From: Apostichopus parvimensis
Taxonomy: Eukaryota > Echinodermata > Holothuroidea > Aspidochirotida > Stichopodidae
Direction: 5' to 3'
Assembly (NCBI GenBank): GCA_000934455.1
Contig: KN894319.1
Coordinates: 8,615-72,614, forward strand
Length of the DNA stretch: 64,000 nt
Both the position numbers and the translations under genes were made by a program. Shown here piece by piece: positions 39,001-50,963 of the stretch. Below the pieces are notes generated by a model. That model saw nothing but the letters and a program-made list of their open reading frames with translations, made no database searches and was not told the DNA's origin. The stretch's first letter is position 1. Each line of letters starts with the position of its first letter.

Positions 39001-42000
39001 CAGACATTCACTACGTATGAAGTTTAGTAACCACAGCTGTTTTTTTTAATTGGTCAAGTAATTGCTTTAAAAGCACAGCTGCTAATAAGTTATTAAACTT
39101 TTTAATAATTCTTAATTAAAGCAGGATCAGTTCTTTTCAAATTGCCAGTCTTGCAATATTAGTGGAAAAAAACCAAGACATTTCTTCGGCAAAAGTGTGT
39201 TACTTGGTATCAAAAGAGTTGTCAAACTTGTTAACACACTCAAAGCTTCAACAAGAATTTTAACAAATAGACCCCAATGAAATTTAAAATATTGTCAAAA
39301 ATTGAAATCTTGAGATACTAAAATTGAGATAGAATTTATGTTAGTTATCACAATCTGCTAAATAAGTGACATTTTAATTTAAGATGAAAAGCCATGCAAC
39401 AATACCTTCACTTTAGCCTTGCAACTTCATAATTTGTAACCCATTGTAAGAAACTATGTCAGTAATTTCATGATAAATAAAACAAGCAAACATGTATAAA
39501 CAAATGCAAAACTTTCGCTTTCCCGACATCAGTACATATCCCTTCGGAGTCTAATCCCTGACAGATGCAAGCATTTCGGTATCCACATGCCATGACAGTT
39601 ATTTCTATACAAGTTTTTTGTCAGAAATCTGGCTTACCTTTAAGACATTCTGGATCTCTTTACGATGTCTTCTCTCACTATCTGACCCGCCTTTTTTCTC
39701 TTCCTTTAATGTGGTTGCCATGTTTTCCAACAAAGCCCTGAGTTCTTTGGTATCCTTGCTGTATCTCTTCTTCTGATCTTTCATCTTAGCCTCCCATCTT
39801 TTCTCCAGCTCGTTTCTGTCGCCCTTCAAAGAGGCTCTCGCCTCTTGAAGCTGTCCAAAGAGAAAATGAGATGATGATCGCATTGTGAAAGGAAGACACT
39901 AGACACATTTTATCACGCAGCTTAATGTAAATTTAATAATGACTGTCAACAAAAGAAACAGAAAAGTGATGCAATTTGAATTGATATAAGTACACTACTA
40001 CTACCACAAATTTTTGAAGTGAACCCGAAAAAAAAGGGAAACATTTTGAAGAATTGATCAAGAGGCCATCATGTAGTACATAAATATAGATAATTAAAAA
40101 AATTGAGACCGACCCACAGGCATGCTCACATTAATGTATGTATGTACATGTGTGTATGCGTGCGTGTACGTGTGAGTGTGTATGTATGTACATGTATGTA
40201 TGTTCATGTATGTATGCTCAGCAGAATGTTCCATATTATGAGCCTACTGAAATGTTAAATTGTTCCTTCAATCTTTCTGTGAATTCATTGTTAAAATGTT
40301 TGCAGAAAGGGTGGGCACAAAGTTGCACTTGCAAGCCACTATAAGCTTTCGCACCCTATCTGCAAGCTGCAACACTTCAAGATAATAACAAACAAATGAC
40401 AATATATGGGAACAGAAAGATTAGAAAGTTTAACATGGCCATTGTCCATCTGTTATGTTGAAATATCTGATCACAATAAGGCCCTCCCTACATACACACT
40501 CCCCTTCATCTCATGTGCCTCCTTTCAATCATTCTGTGAATTCATTGTTTCATTTGATTTATGGTTTTGGTGTTAATGAATTTCATGGATGCATTTGATT
40601 TATGAGTTTATGGTTCATTAGATTCATGGATGTCAACAAAAACATTGCTCCAATATTATTGGGTTCAAATGGCTGCATTTTAAAAAGGTTAGATTTTTTT
40701 CTTTACCAATTGCAGAAAGTTTTTGTGCTTGCAGCTCACTGGTCAAATTTGCCCACTTGTGGTTTACAGCAAACTGTAAACAAACTTGATAACATTTAAG
40801 GTGTTTGCCATCCACATCAACTTCCTTTTTTCTCAACTGAGATCCTTAATATCTTAAATGGAGCATTTTGAGTATTACTTTGATAAGTGGGCATTGATCT
40901 TTGCAACATACTATATTTTGAAGACACCATCCAGTCATAAAACTAATGGTGGGTGACCTTTGACCTTACCTTCTCTTCATATTCTTCTTTCATTTGCTTC
41001 ATCTCCGAGTGCTGTTTCTTTATTAATTTCCTCTGCTCTGCGATTTCATCTTCATCTACCAGAGTACCAAGATTTGACCTTTTGCCTAAAATTTGTAATC
41101 AAATACACGGAGATGTTCAGTAAATTCATCACCTAGAGTATTTCATGCAAGATTCATTTTATTTTGCATGAACAGAAAGTCGATTGTGGATTATTTGCGA
41201 ACAATTTGAAGAAATTGAAAGAACTTTATCTTCGAGACGTTTTCTCGCTAATCACAGTGTTAAAAGATATATCCCATTATTTGGAGAGTTTTAATGAGAC
41301 CTTTTGTCTTTACAGTCCAGTTGGAATCACTACCTGTGATATATCTGCTTCTAACTTGTGTGTCATTGAGCCTAGCCTCTGTATTATCTCTATGGTGGAT
41401 ATCTGTCTCTAACTGGACTGTCATTGAGCCTAGCCACTGTATTATCTCTATGGAGGAAAAAATCACAAACATTCTCTCGTCACTTCACTGTTGAAATTAC
41501 TTACAGCATTGTTATGTGTACAAACTACCCAACCTCTCAGTTGGATATCTTCAGCAGAAATTTCAAAAATCCGGAATTAATAGATGGGATTGCAATTTTC
41601 ACAGCCCCCCCCCCCCTCCCCTATTTGTTCTATTAAGGATCTTTGGATGGCCACATGTGTCTGTTGTCATCAAATACATATTTCATTAGCCTAATTGATT
41701 AGAATAATTTCAGCACCATGGGGTTACTTACCTAACTTTGACTGTAGGTCTTCGAGAGCAGCCTGAGAGACGGAGTGGTTATCATGCATCTCTTTCATCT
41801 CTTTTAGAAACATTGATTGCATCTTCTCCATCTCAGCCTGTTGACGAAAGACAAGTCATTTAGCATATTTAACATTAAAACAACGCATAACAAGATTCTC
41901 CCAATATTTTTTTTTTTAAACCATTTATAGGTAAAATAATTATCCATGCAATAGCAGGGTTAGTCACGAGGAATAAAAAAATGTCATCCCTGTGTAACAG

Positions 42001-45000
42001 GAACAACCCTATCCCCTTTTTCCTTATCATTACCAATAATATGTTATATGATTTTATAATGAAAATTAACATTCTGACACAATTAACAAACAAAAATGTA
42101 GTGCAACAAACAAATAAACTGAAATGATCATGAAATGGTAATAATGCACCTCAACATTCACAGCGAATATTTCAGTTATCCATGATTTTACAAGTTTCCA
42201 TGACAACATGTAAATGGGACAAGAATCTACTGAACCATTACACCTCAACATCCATAGTGAATATTTCAGTTATTCATGATTTTACAAGTTTCCATGACTA
42301 CATGTAAATGGGACAAGAATGTAATGAACCATTACACCTGAACATTCATAGTGAATATTTCAATTATTCATGACTTTACAAGTTTCCATGACAACATATA
42401 AATGGAACAAGAATCTACTGAACCATTACACCCCAACATTCATAGTGAATATTTCAGTTATCCATGATTTTACAAGTTTCCATGACAATATATAAATAGG
42501 ACAAGAATCTACTGAACCATTGCAGCTCAACATCCATAGTTGAATATTTCAGTTATTCATGATTTTACAAGTTTCCATGACAACATATAAATGGGTCAAA
42601 TCTACTGAACCATTACACCTCAACATCCACAGCAAATATTTCAGTTATCCATGATTTTACAAGTTTCCATAACAACACATGAATGGGACAAGAATCTACT
42701 GAACCATTACAAAATATATTTTATCCCAACACTACTCAACTAAGGTAATGCTTGAATCAAGTAGACTTCACCTGAAATTTAACAATGTAGAGTGACAAGG
42801 ACACAACCAAAGCACACACTGGTATCACAAGGCCACAAGGCCACAATTACACTTGAAACATGCAAGAATGTGAAACCAGTTTAAAACTGCAAAGGTTGAC
42901 TATACAACGATACAAACTGTTAGAGTCTTATAGTTTTTTGTTTTTTTTGGCTAACCTTGTGGTTCTCACTTTGCTCTTTTTTCCACTCAACAAATTCACT
43001 CCTCATCGCTTCTTCTTGAGCAGTCAGTTCTGCCTTTTCCTGTTTAGAGAATAATTAATGACGAAACACATTAAGATAGAAGTTTTTATTACACGAAAAT
43101 GCACCCACATACTTAATCATAAACATACAGATCATAAACATACCAGGTACAGTGATTTCCAAAATATCTCTAATTTATGATAACTTTACTTCCAATGCCT
43201 TTTGGCTAGCGCAGAACTAAATTTTTGTAATTTGAACATCTTCAAATGTGTGAAAATAAAAAAAACTGATGGTTCACAATCCTCAGCAAAGTCCTTGCTA
43301 GTGATGTGAGCCTATTCAAATGTGATAATTATACATACTACCTTTTTAAGCAAATGATGGGATGATAAAAGCTGAAATAACTTTCTGTGATAGCAAACCA
43401 ACATTTACCCTCTACATTTCTTTTCCAAATATGTGGGCTGTGAATGAAGGTAAGGGAATGGGGGGTGGGAGTGCAGGGGGTGAGTTGGAGTGAAGAGGGA
43501 AATATTTACAGAATTGTTTGAGTTTCTACCTCTTGCTCTTGTTTCTGCCTTTCCAATTGTTCTTCTAATCTGCCTCTCTCTTCTACCAGCTGTGACTGAG
43601 TCACCTTCAACCTGTCTTTCAATTCCTCCATCTCGTGCTCCAACTTTTCCCGCATCTCGTCCATCTTCTTCATCTCAGTCTGAGATTCATGAGGGTGGGC
43701 ACCCTGCGAGACATACTCTGGGTGTTTTCGAAGGAGATGGGACTGCAGGAAGGCAGCCTGCGTGAACGCTTTGGGACAGTATGCACACTAGGAAGAGAAT
43801 GAATGACACAGACGAGTTAGAACATGATACATACAGAAATATGTACAAGGCAGGACATGGTCTTGAAGTTTTGTTGCCATCTGCATGTTTCATTTGTAAA
43901 AGTTGTCAAAATGTGGGGAAATATAAGCCTCATCATGATTGTCTGACAGTTAATTGCACAAAAGTTAAATAAAAATATATATAATTTAAACTGTCTGGTT
44001 AATTTTTCTTGTGGTCATGTTTAAAACCGGAATGTCTGATGCCGCTTTAATTCGCAACAATACAAGTAAACGTTTACACCTGTCATTCTGATTCCTTGTA
44101 AGACAAATCACTCTACTGAATAAAGAAACCATAAAATTATGATACCGTAAATATTTACCACAAGTGGCTAATAAAATACAGGTGGGTGAGGCTTTCATAC
44201 ATTTTCTCATCACCATCCTCAAAACCATTTTGAATATTAGTGGATGGAAGAATAACATTTGAGAGTACATTTCCAAGGATAAGACACTAAACTATTTAAG
44301 CTGTCATTCCAAGCTAACTTTCAGATATGCTCATCAATGTTACTTGTATGCTTACTGATAGAGAATCAGCCTGTTTTTATTTCTCACCTGATGGTAATTA
44401 TTAACGCCTGACTGTATCAGATTCTGCTGGGCCTTCAGAAGTTTCTTTCGTTTATGACTCTCTTGTTTGACTTTGTAGAGCTGTTCAGTTATGACCTCCA
44501 CTTCCTTTTTTCTCTCCTCCTCTCGCTGATGGGAAGTGGATGCCTCCTCCTTGAGGGATTGAACGGTCTCCGTAAAATAATCTTGTGTGTGCTGTAAATG
44601 GAATATTAAGAACAGCTGAGGAATGATAGCTCCAGATACTGGAATATATTATATTGGAAGGAGGGGGAGGAGGGGGAACTAATATTGTAGTGAAGTGAAA
44701 TTTTGTTGTTTGCACCCTTTGAATATTTATATGTGTTACGTAATAGGTTGTTGTAGCGTTAGTAGCTTTTGCACATGTGTTTGTCAGTTCTGTACACGTT
44801 GTTGTATGGCAAGCAGCGTCCCTGCAGAGCTCCGGGGTTCGCCTCGTTATCCCTTTCATAGTTTGTTAATTTTATTTAATCTGGATCGTTAATTGTCCAG
44901 AAATACCTATATCTGTACTGTCTGGAGTCAGTGAGGAGATGTCACCCTTCTTAGAGGCAGGATGCCTCAGGTTTTGGATGGTATAGGCTTCAGGCTCGAA

Positions 45001-47801
45001 GCCACTGGTTTTTCCAAGATGGCGGTTCCATTAGTACTATATAGCATGCTGGCTAGCATTGATGGAGTCTCGATGTCCGCGAGCGTAGAGAGTTATTGTT
45101 ACCCGCGAGCGAGTTGACTTTAGTATAGTAAGAGATTAAGCCATAATTATTTTTTCATATGCCGTATGTACCCTATTGTTATTTAATTAAATTGTAGTTT
45201 TAAGTGTTGCCCCTTTGGCTAGGTTGTACTTGACCATACAGAGTACATGTTAGGTTGTGTATTTGGACCTTGGTCCTACGGGTGCGTAGCGTGCATTGTT
45301 GATCTTGAAGCACGTGTGCTAGTATTGCGTACTTTTATACTGTAGTGTTACAGTACCAGTTAGGTTGGGTTTTAGTTTACAGAAAGTAATTGACAGTGAA
45401 GTGTATTATTTATTGTACCTGTATTTTAGTATTGTACTGCTCGTGGTGTAAAGAGCGTATTCGTATTTTGTATTTTGAACATTATTGTTACTGTTGTTAA
45501 CTAAAGAGTTGCCTCAGAGATTGTCCTTTAATCTTAGCCATTCTGGACAGCTATAGAGTGACAAGTCTCTTGAGAGTTTGTGGGTTCAGGAGGTGAAATT
45601 CCTACTGTCTAGGAACAGTTAGGTAGAAATGCCTATAATGGGTTGCAGCTGGCATGTGTTGCCCTGACCGTTATGAAGGTGCCAAAAGTCCTCGCCTGTT
45701 GGCAAACGTTTTATATTATTATTGCAGATTATTTCATTATGTTCATTTTACATTTTATACAGTTTTGTGCGGGTGCCATGTTGTATTAATACGTCATAGA
45801 TTGAGCATAGGTTCTGTGCATATTACATAGTATTGAGTATAGGTTTTCCCCCAAGTTTTAATTAAGCCATTTAAGATTATTAAGCCATTTATTGTTCATA
45901 TGTATATTTTCATTTAGAGTTTGCAATAAATTGTCAGCCGTTGTTTCATCGCAAGAACACTCTTGCATCCTCATTTATCACTTGTGAGTTCGAAGCGAAG
46001 GACCCTAAATCCGGTAATTTCCCCCCACCATCCGCGGTTCGCTTCAAGATGAAGAATATGAATTATTATATTAACAAACATGATGACATATTGTAACCAT
46101 GACATCCACTGTTGGCCAACCAGGCAAGGAACTCCTTCACCCTTGTGAAATTTTCTTGAAACTAACGTTAGCACCAAAAATCATTTTGATTATAACAGGG
46201 TGCATAGTGGAAACATTTAAAGCACACTCCACATGGGCGCATGCCTTACAGTTTCTAATGTTTCTTTTTCCCATTTAATTTGGTAACTTCAATATCTCTG
46301 CCCAAACTTGCCTCCTGCCAACCCACATCCACACCCAACCACACAACCCCACCCCCTTCCCACCCCTCATTTTGAGAAATCCTGGATCCTCCACTGTCCA
46401 CAAGTTATAAAGATGTCCTTTGACAGACTAGTCATGTGCTGTTAAACTCTATGATCCTATTGTGATTAGAAATGAAAAATGGTACCTGGAAACTATGTAC
46501 AGAGACCGACCATAGAACTTTGTTATGAACAACACATATTGTTAACATCTCCTTCAATTTTCAGCTGCATGTTCATTCAATGTAATTAGTTACATACACA
46601 TCAAGACCAATCAAATTAGATGGATTACTTCAATAATCAAAATTCTGCTCATAGATAGGGTTGATCCTCGCATTAAATTGAAATATCTGCTTGTCCTTCA
46701 ACTTAAACACACATATGAGGTGTTCTTGTGTACTTCATCTCCCTTACATTTCTCTCCTCCTCTTGGCTTTAATCCTCCTCTCCCCGCCCCCCCCCCCCCC
46801 CCACCTTTAAGCAGAAGATGAAAAGATATGTATGTCTCCATGCAGTTGTCACCTTGAACATGAAGAAAAGGATCTTAAACAGCTTCAATATCATCTTTGA
46901 AGTTACTGCAGTATAAACACCACACTGTGGTGTGACATGGAGTGGACAGGTCACACAGAATGGAGGTAGAATAAAGCACCACCCAGCTCATATACATTTC
47001 TCATTGGGCATTCTCCAGGAGGAAGAGCCCTCCATAGCTCCAAACATATCAAGCACTATCTAACTGACCCCAACAAAAGCTAACAGTCACTTTCAGATTA
47101 GAAAAGACCCCTGTGAATACTTACCACAAGGTATTGTATGATTAACTGTGACATCTTAAATACTTTCAAGAAGTTCTGATCCACAATCCTAGTATCTACT
47201 TCTTCTTCAATGTCACAGTACGCTATACTGGATATGTTCTCTCTCAGTACTTCAACATCAAGAGTTCTTGTGAGATGGTCAATATTCACTGAAGCTATGA
47301 ATTATATAAGGGATAAAAAATAGACTAAAATTCTCTTTTAAAATTCTCAGCTTCCCTCTGATGAGGTTCAAAATTTCAGGACTTAGATAATTGATTTCAT
47401 TGAAGCATTACTTATATATCTGTTACAAAACTGTATGAAACATTAGATGTTAATATGTAAGAAGTGGCATATAAGGATATCAAACATTTCTCACTACAGC
47501 CCTTGTAAAAAAAAGAGTGGGTAATTCCCTGAATGGATGATACTATGGGAATGGTTAATAAACTGTGTAGAAAATACTCGGAGTAGAAGATACACAATCT
47601 TAACTCAGTCATATCCGGGCTGTCTGATAACATTTACTTACCAATCTTTCTCCAATCAATTCTCTCTTTTCTCCTATTTAAGACAAATCCTGCATTTCCC
47701 CCTTGTCTGGGGACATGGCTGCCGTACCCATTGGGTACACCACCATTAGCAACGCCATGGCTGTCAAAGCCTGCACGGGGACTGGAAGCATAACCATTCA
47801 T
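30010..47801 (-). CDS. DZIP1: DZIP1/DZIP1L-like zinc finger, coiled-coil ciliary protein (Iguana), complete
   Basis: DZIP1 family proteins sit at centrioles and basal bodies and are needed for ciliogenesis and Hedgehog signalling. Exons, transcript order: 47642-47801, 47125-47294, 44388-44591, 43530-43787, 42956-43039, 41732-41837, 40970-41085, 39638-39850, 38650-38724, 37968-38076, 37227-37318, 36391-36580, 35226-35568, 34620-34812, 33606-33719, 32568-32726, 31665-31777, 30669-30748, 30243-30263, 30010-30110; 2901 bases, 966 aa, all GT-AG. The N-terminal region (RIDWRKI, then MSQLIIQYLV near 100-110) is the DZIP1 N domain. One C2H2 finger follows: C179, C182, H195, H200 (CAYCPKAF...QSHLLRKH). 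A long Glu/Lys-rich coiled coil covers about 205-480, then an acidic run in exon 14, VSELSKSIEAQLKGR in exon 16, and an acidic tail ending in DLSDF. Human DZIP1 is about 870 aa. Whether it is orthologous to DZIP1, DZIP1L or both is not settled. Confidence 0.9.
30243..30263 (-). CDS. DZIP1: 21-base microexon of the DZIP1-like gene (exon 19)
   Basis: On the minus strand, TTTTTCTCCTAG precedes and GTAAAG follows a 21-base stretch starting ATCGGATCG. In the incoming phase it adds seven codons (RIADIL plus shared boundary codons) with no stop and preserves frame, so it may be included or skipped. Exon 18 also joins exon 20 in frame without it. Confidence 0.6.
   Translation of the reverse strand: MGSPIS
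31207..31257 (+). repeat. Inverted copy of the DZIP1 exon 11 end and splice donor inside DZIP1 intron 17
   Basis: These 51 plus-strand bases equal the minus-strand sequence of 37220-37270 apart from one base: ATAAAACTCTTCAG, GAGATTAGAACAAA, then GGAATACCACAGGTAAGAA. The copied part covers 44 exon bases and seven intron bases, so it came from genomic DNA and not from spliced RNA. It lies antisense to the host transcript. Confidence 0.9.
33040..33440. repeat. Interspersed AAGGTTTTTAAAGG motif cluster
   Basis: AAGGTTTTTAAAGGT or close variants occur about five times in 400 bases of DZIP1 intron 15, separated by unrelated A+T-rich sequence. It looks like a decayed short tandem array. Confidence 0.6.
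33795..33890 (-). repeat. tRNA-derived SINE, second family, head region
   Basis: The minus strand reads GTTGATAAAGGCAGTC and, downstream, GAGGTCATGGGTTGGACCCC, matching the layout of the copy at 35650-35930 (GTGGATAAAGGCAGTGG, then GAGGTTGTGGATTCGAGCC). These are A-box- and B-box-like heads of one family. Confidence 0.55.
33974..34015 (-). CDS. DZIP1: Possible alternative 42-base exon of the DZIP1-like gene (duplicate of exon 15 start)
   Basis: Within the duplicated block, the minus strand offers ATTATTTAG, then 14 stop-free codons (GDDKGAFQSFSSSK), then the donor GTGAAC. It begins with the same GDD codons as exon 15, and its last codon and donor also resemble exon 15's end. Phase is 0-0, so inclusion adds 14 residues in frame (980 aa total). 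Not counted in the main model. Confidence 0.5.
34320..34425 (+). repeat. SINE fragment, second tRNA-derived family (body only)
   Basis: CATCCAGGAGAAGCCCCATG, followed by CATCTGAAATG, CCAAATGGTAA and AAATCCAAAAA, matches the body of the copy at 35650-35930. The tRNA head is not recognisable. Confidence 0.55.
35650..35930 (+). repeat. tRNA-derived SINE, second family, with head and body
   Basis: A-box-like GTGGATAAAGGCAGTGG and B-box-like GGTTGTGGATTCGAGCC form the head. The body reads CATCCAGGAGAAATCCATG, CATCAGAAATGG, AAAATGGTAACAAAATCC. It lies just upstream of DZIP1 exon 13 in intron 12. Related pieces are at 33795-33890 and 34320-34425. Confidence 0.6.
36195..36360. repeat. CAC/CAT trinucleotide microsatellite next to DZIP1 exon 12
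   Basis: About 165 bases of CAC and CAT triplets with few interruptions. In transcript sense (minus strand) it is a GTG/ATG-rich run about 30 bases inside intron 12 from the donor after 36391. The poly-His and poly-Val/Met frames it opens are artefacts of the repeat. Confidence 0.93.
38840..38965. repeat. Short tandem array of GTAGGTAGCAA units in DZIP1 intron 9 region
   Basis: The unit (G)TAGGTAGCAA(A/T) occurs about eight times with variable spacers, between DZIP1 exons 8 and 9. Confidence 0.85.
40130..40220. repeat. TGTA/TGTG microsatellite
   Basis: Imperfect TGTATG/TGTGTG run in the intron between DZIP1 exons 7 and 8. Confidence 0.85.
41345..41455. repeat. Two-copy tandem duplication, 57-bp period
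   Basis: GTCATTGAGCCTAGCC, then CTGTATTATCTCTATGG, occurs twice, 57 bases apart, with few differences, in DZIP1 intron 6. Confidence 0.88.
42148..42715. repeat. Minisatellite, about six copies of a 94-95 bp unit, DZIP1 intron 5
   Basis: Units start near 42149, 42242, 42337, 42431, 42526 and 42619 and share CTCAACATCCA, GAATATTTCAGTTAT, CATGATTTTACAAGTTTCC and GAATCTACTGAACCATTACA. Copies differ by several percent, so the array is of moderate age. Confidence 0.93.
44686..46060. mobile_element. Possible old transposable element or solo LTR-like segment in DZIP1 intron 2
   Basis: About 1.3 kb of T/G-rich sequence stands out from the A+T-rich intron around it. It contains an AATAAA near 45925 and ends in a short inverted pair GAAGCGAA/TTCGCTTC around 45990-46050. 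The pentamer AATAT flanks both proposed ends. No coding domain is visible. If it is LTR-derived it is a broken remnant with only one end region left; the family cannot be named. Confidence 0.3.
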
Positions 47802-48853
47802 TTTACTCAAGACAAAATTATGCTGTAGACAATGGAAAAGAAAGAATTTAAAATGTATCAGTGTGAAACCATGCTAAATAGTTACACTGACCTTAATTCA
47901 CACGAATAATGAAGAACTTTGAAGGAAATTAGAACTACAGATCATATCTTGAAACTCTGCATGTCATATTCCATATCACTGATTGCTTCATATTCACAAA
48001 ATCATGAAAACATGAGTCCAAACTAGGCAATTTTGTATTCTTTCTTAACTTATCCAGATCGTAGTAGTGCCAAACATCCACCACTAATGACCTAACATCG
48101 TGGCAAAGAGGAAGCTCACCTCTTAAGTTTTGGGTTTTTACCTTTTATCTGTCTTCAGCAAAAAAAACGTATCATATAGACAGGATTCAAAGCTGCAGAA
48201 GGATGCCAACTTGAGGCAGACCAAAAGCCTGATAATGATCAGAAATATATGCGACATGGCTCCTAAAAGTCTAAGAATAACCTGAATTCATTACAATCAG
48301 GAGCACAGATTTGCATCCAACGTTTTCGCATAACTAATACCTATGTAAAGCTGCTATACGCAATGAGCCGTATGACCGTTGGCGATATAATTTGAGGAAA
48401 TTCATAGAGTTTATCAATAAGTGGCCATCAAAAACGCATTTGATCATCGAATTATTTCAAAATATTCTTACCTATGATAACCTTTCACAGAATGGTGTGT
48501 AGTACTTCATTTTATTGGTGTAACTAACGACGCCGTACAGTTGAACTTCGATCTCTTGGTTGGAATTTCAGTGATAAATATTTTTGTTAGGTGACTATAT
48601 TGCAATCCCATTTTCAGCTATGTGCTTGGCGCGTCATAGGCCAGTGGTTTCTCTCCGAGTGTACATTTCACACTCACGTAAGTATACTTCCGCGTTCACA
48701 CTCATATCCATCTAATTCGATAACTTGTCGTTTTGGTGACTTTTGTCGGCTTTCCCAATGCCGCATAGGAACTTGCAAGGACATCGTCCCAAGTTGCGGA
48801 AAGTTGGCAAGAATTTCTTTCCTCGGAGAATTTTGGAATGTATGGGATTAGAG
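47802..48853. promoter_or_regulatory. Upstream region of the DZIP1-like gene, with 5' UTR splice acceptor
   Basis: On the minus strand, GTCTACAG followed by CATAATTTTG places an acceptor at 47823, leaving 21 untranslated bases before the ATG at 47799-47801. A separate untranslated first exon and promoter must therefore lie further right, probably around 48500-48800 where G+C content rises. No start site can be fixed from sequence. Confidence 0.4.
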
Positions 48854-50104
48854 AAGGGGCGGCGATCTGTTTCAAATATTGGGGGGGGGGGGCATTGGAT
48901 GCAGGCGAATTACTATCAAAGCGGAGAGCCACCATTGGTTGGCGCGCAGCGTACAAGAAACTTTCTGGTTTTGATAGCCCCCCAGATCACCGAAAATGGC
49001 ACTTCACGGGCTTGAAAATGACCAACCAGAGGTACACTTTTGCCTGAGAACCAAGTATTTCCTAATAGTTTTTTTTTTTTCATTCATAACCTTTTTTCAA
49101 GATTGTCACCAGTCACACATCATGTTCGACCTCATTGCATCTCCTGTGGATCATTGATTTTGTAGGTAATTCTACGTAACGCCCCACAATACCCATCAGC
49201 CCCACTTTTCAAGGTTTTAAGCCCATTATTTGTTCAGAATTTGAATAATAAATTCACTTCAAAACATACCCATAATGTTGCACAAAATTTCATCTATGGA
49301 CAACCAATATAGAAAAACCCCCCTCAACCCCTAATTAACAGACCGATCAAAATTGCACGAGTAGAGGGAAGTATGATGAAGAATGTTGGTCAAGGAATTT
49401 TCGAAAATTCAGACACAGTTAAGTTATTGGTGTACAAATATTAAAACCTCTTATAACGGCTACTATAAAACTTCGATGTCATAGAAAATACCAAAAAAAT
49501 ATGCTGGAGGGGGAGCGGTCTCCACCCTTCGCACCCCCTCCCTTGGCTACGCACCTGCGGTTAGAAATCTTGTAGGAAACAGGCCAAATGGAAACCCAGT
49601 GAACCCATATCGATGTGGATCATATATATGATTGTGCGTACTTACACTCATACACAAGAGGCAAACCAAATTTCATTACGGATGCGGTCCGTCTGGTTTC
49701 ATTCCGAAAAAACAGTAAAAGCTACTTTCGGTCATATATAGTAACAAATTGTGACACGGTTAGACAGGCTCCTTGCGAGGAATTTGCCAAGGGAGGGGCA
49801 AAGCTTGTACCCAGACTTTCTAAGCGTAGCGCCACCATACGTTGGCGCGAAGCGCAAAAGAAAATTTTGGCCGAAAATGCCTCCCAGATCGCTGGAAATG
49901 GCACTTCCCAGGCCTTGCAAGTTGCATCTAAGGATTTTCTATTTTGAAATTACTATCTATATCATAAAAAAATACAAAAACATATGCTTCAAAAAAACTA
50001 TGCCATCATATATTGGGGGGGTATTAGATACTATATCCCCCACCTAAAATATTGGGGGGACATGTCCCCCCCCCCCGTCCCCCACCCCCATGATCGCCGC
50101 CCAT
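48854..50104. mobile_element. Non-autonomous TIR DNA transposon (1251 bp) with 9-bp target duplication
   Basis: Termini GGGCGGCGATC (left) and GATCGCCGCCC (right) are inverted copies. GGATTAGAG is repeated at both flanks (48845-48853 and 50105-50113), a 9-bp target-site duplication of the length made by Mutator-like elements. The interior has no transposase. It holds a direct internal repeat: GCCACCATTGGTTGGCGCGC in 48920-49015 versus GCCACCATACGTTGGCGCGA in 49830-49920, each followed by CAGATC and AAATGGCACTTC. G and C runs lie near both ends. Confidence 0.8.
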
Positions 50105-50334
50105 GGATTAGAGTTACATTAGTCGATCGTGGTCTCTAAAATGTGTGAGCAGTCTTGCGAACTTCCCAAGAATGAAATCCGGGTGCAACTTTCATGGACA
50201 TTTCTCGATGATGAGAATCATGTAGCAAATAAAATCAATCAACACTTCCTGTAAGTCCGAGCGTCTAGCAAAATGAAACGAAGTATTTAGATTATAATGA
50301 AAATTACCCATTCACTGTTTTGTACAGCTCACAT

Positions 50335-50720
50335 TGTATAATAATAATAATAATAATAAACAGTTCTTATTAAGCGCCCGTAACAGAAGTCTCAGGGCGC
50401 TTTACAAATAAAAAAGTCATAAAATACATAAAGAATACAAGTCAAACACACAGCAAAAGAAGCAAATGACCGCTGACCAGACAAGGAACATGCAACGAAA
50501 GGGCAAACCAATAAGAAAAACCAGTGTCTGGCCATCGATCCTGACCTATTCTAAAAATAAACCATACCAATTTGACATAAAATCAAACATGTATATACAA
50601 GAGAAAAGTTTTTAATAAAAAATTGTCTCACAATATGTACATAGACAATGAATTACTGAGTAAAGAGATGAGTTTTCAGAATTAACAGAATTAAATCACT
50701 ACGGGGTTGTTCGTGATAAT
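50335..50720. repeat. Dispersed repeat with (ATA)n start and GCGCTTTACAA core
   Basis: ATAATAATAATAATAATAA is followed by TTATTAAGCGCCCG and CAGGGCGCTTTACAA. The layout recalls the segment at 20165-20480 and the SINE tail at 579-640. Probably the 3' end of a SINE or LINE, read in reverse. Confidence 0.55.
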
Positions 50721-50963
50721 TTGTTAAGGATAGTCACCCAAATGGTATATCCTTGTCACGGAAAGCAGCACAAGTTCACTATACTGATACGCTCATCTCA
50801 GCATCAGTCCCCAGTTACATTCTGACCATGCATGAAGTTTTACCGTAGGCTACTTCGATGCTCTGCCCATGTGGTTATTATACGCGGTGATATTCCATAA
50901 TGCAGAATCACGATCCCTTTACCAGCAAAATAGCGGGTACTAATTTAGAATCCGTACCAATCG

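Noticed and set aside
48591-48851. An 86-codon open frame upstream of DZIP1
   Set aside because: No domain, no supported splice joins, and it runs into the left end of a DNA transposon.
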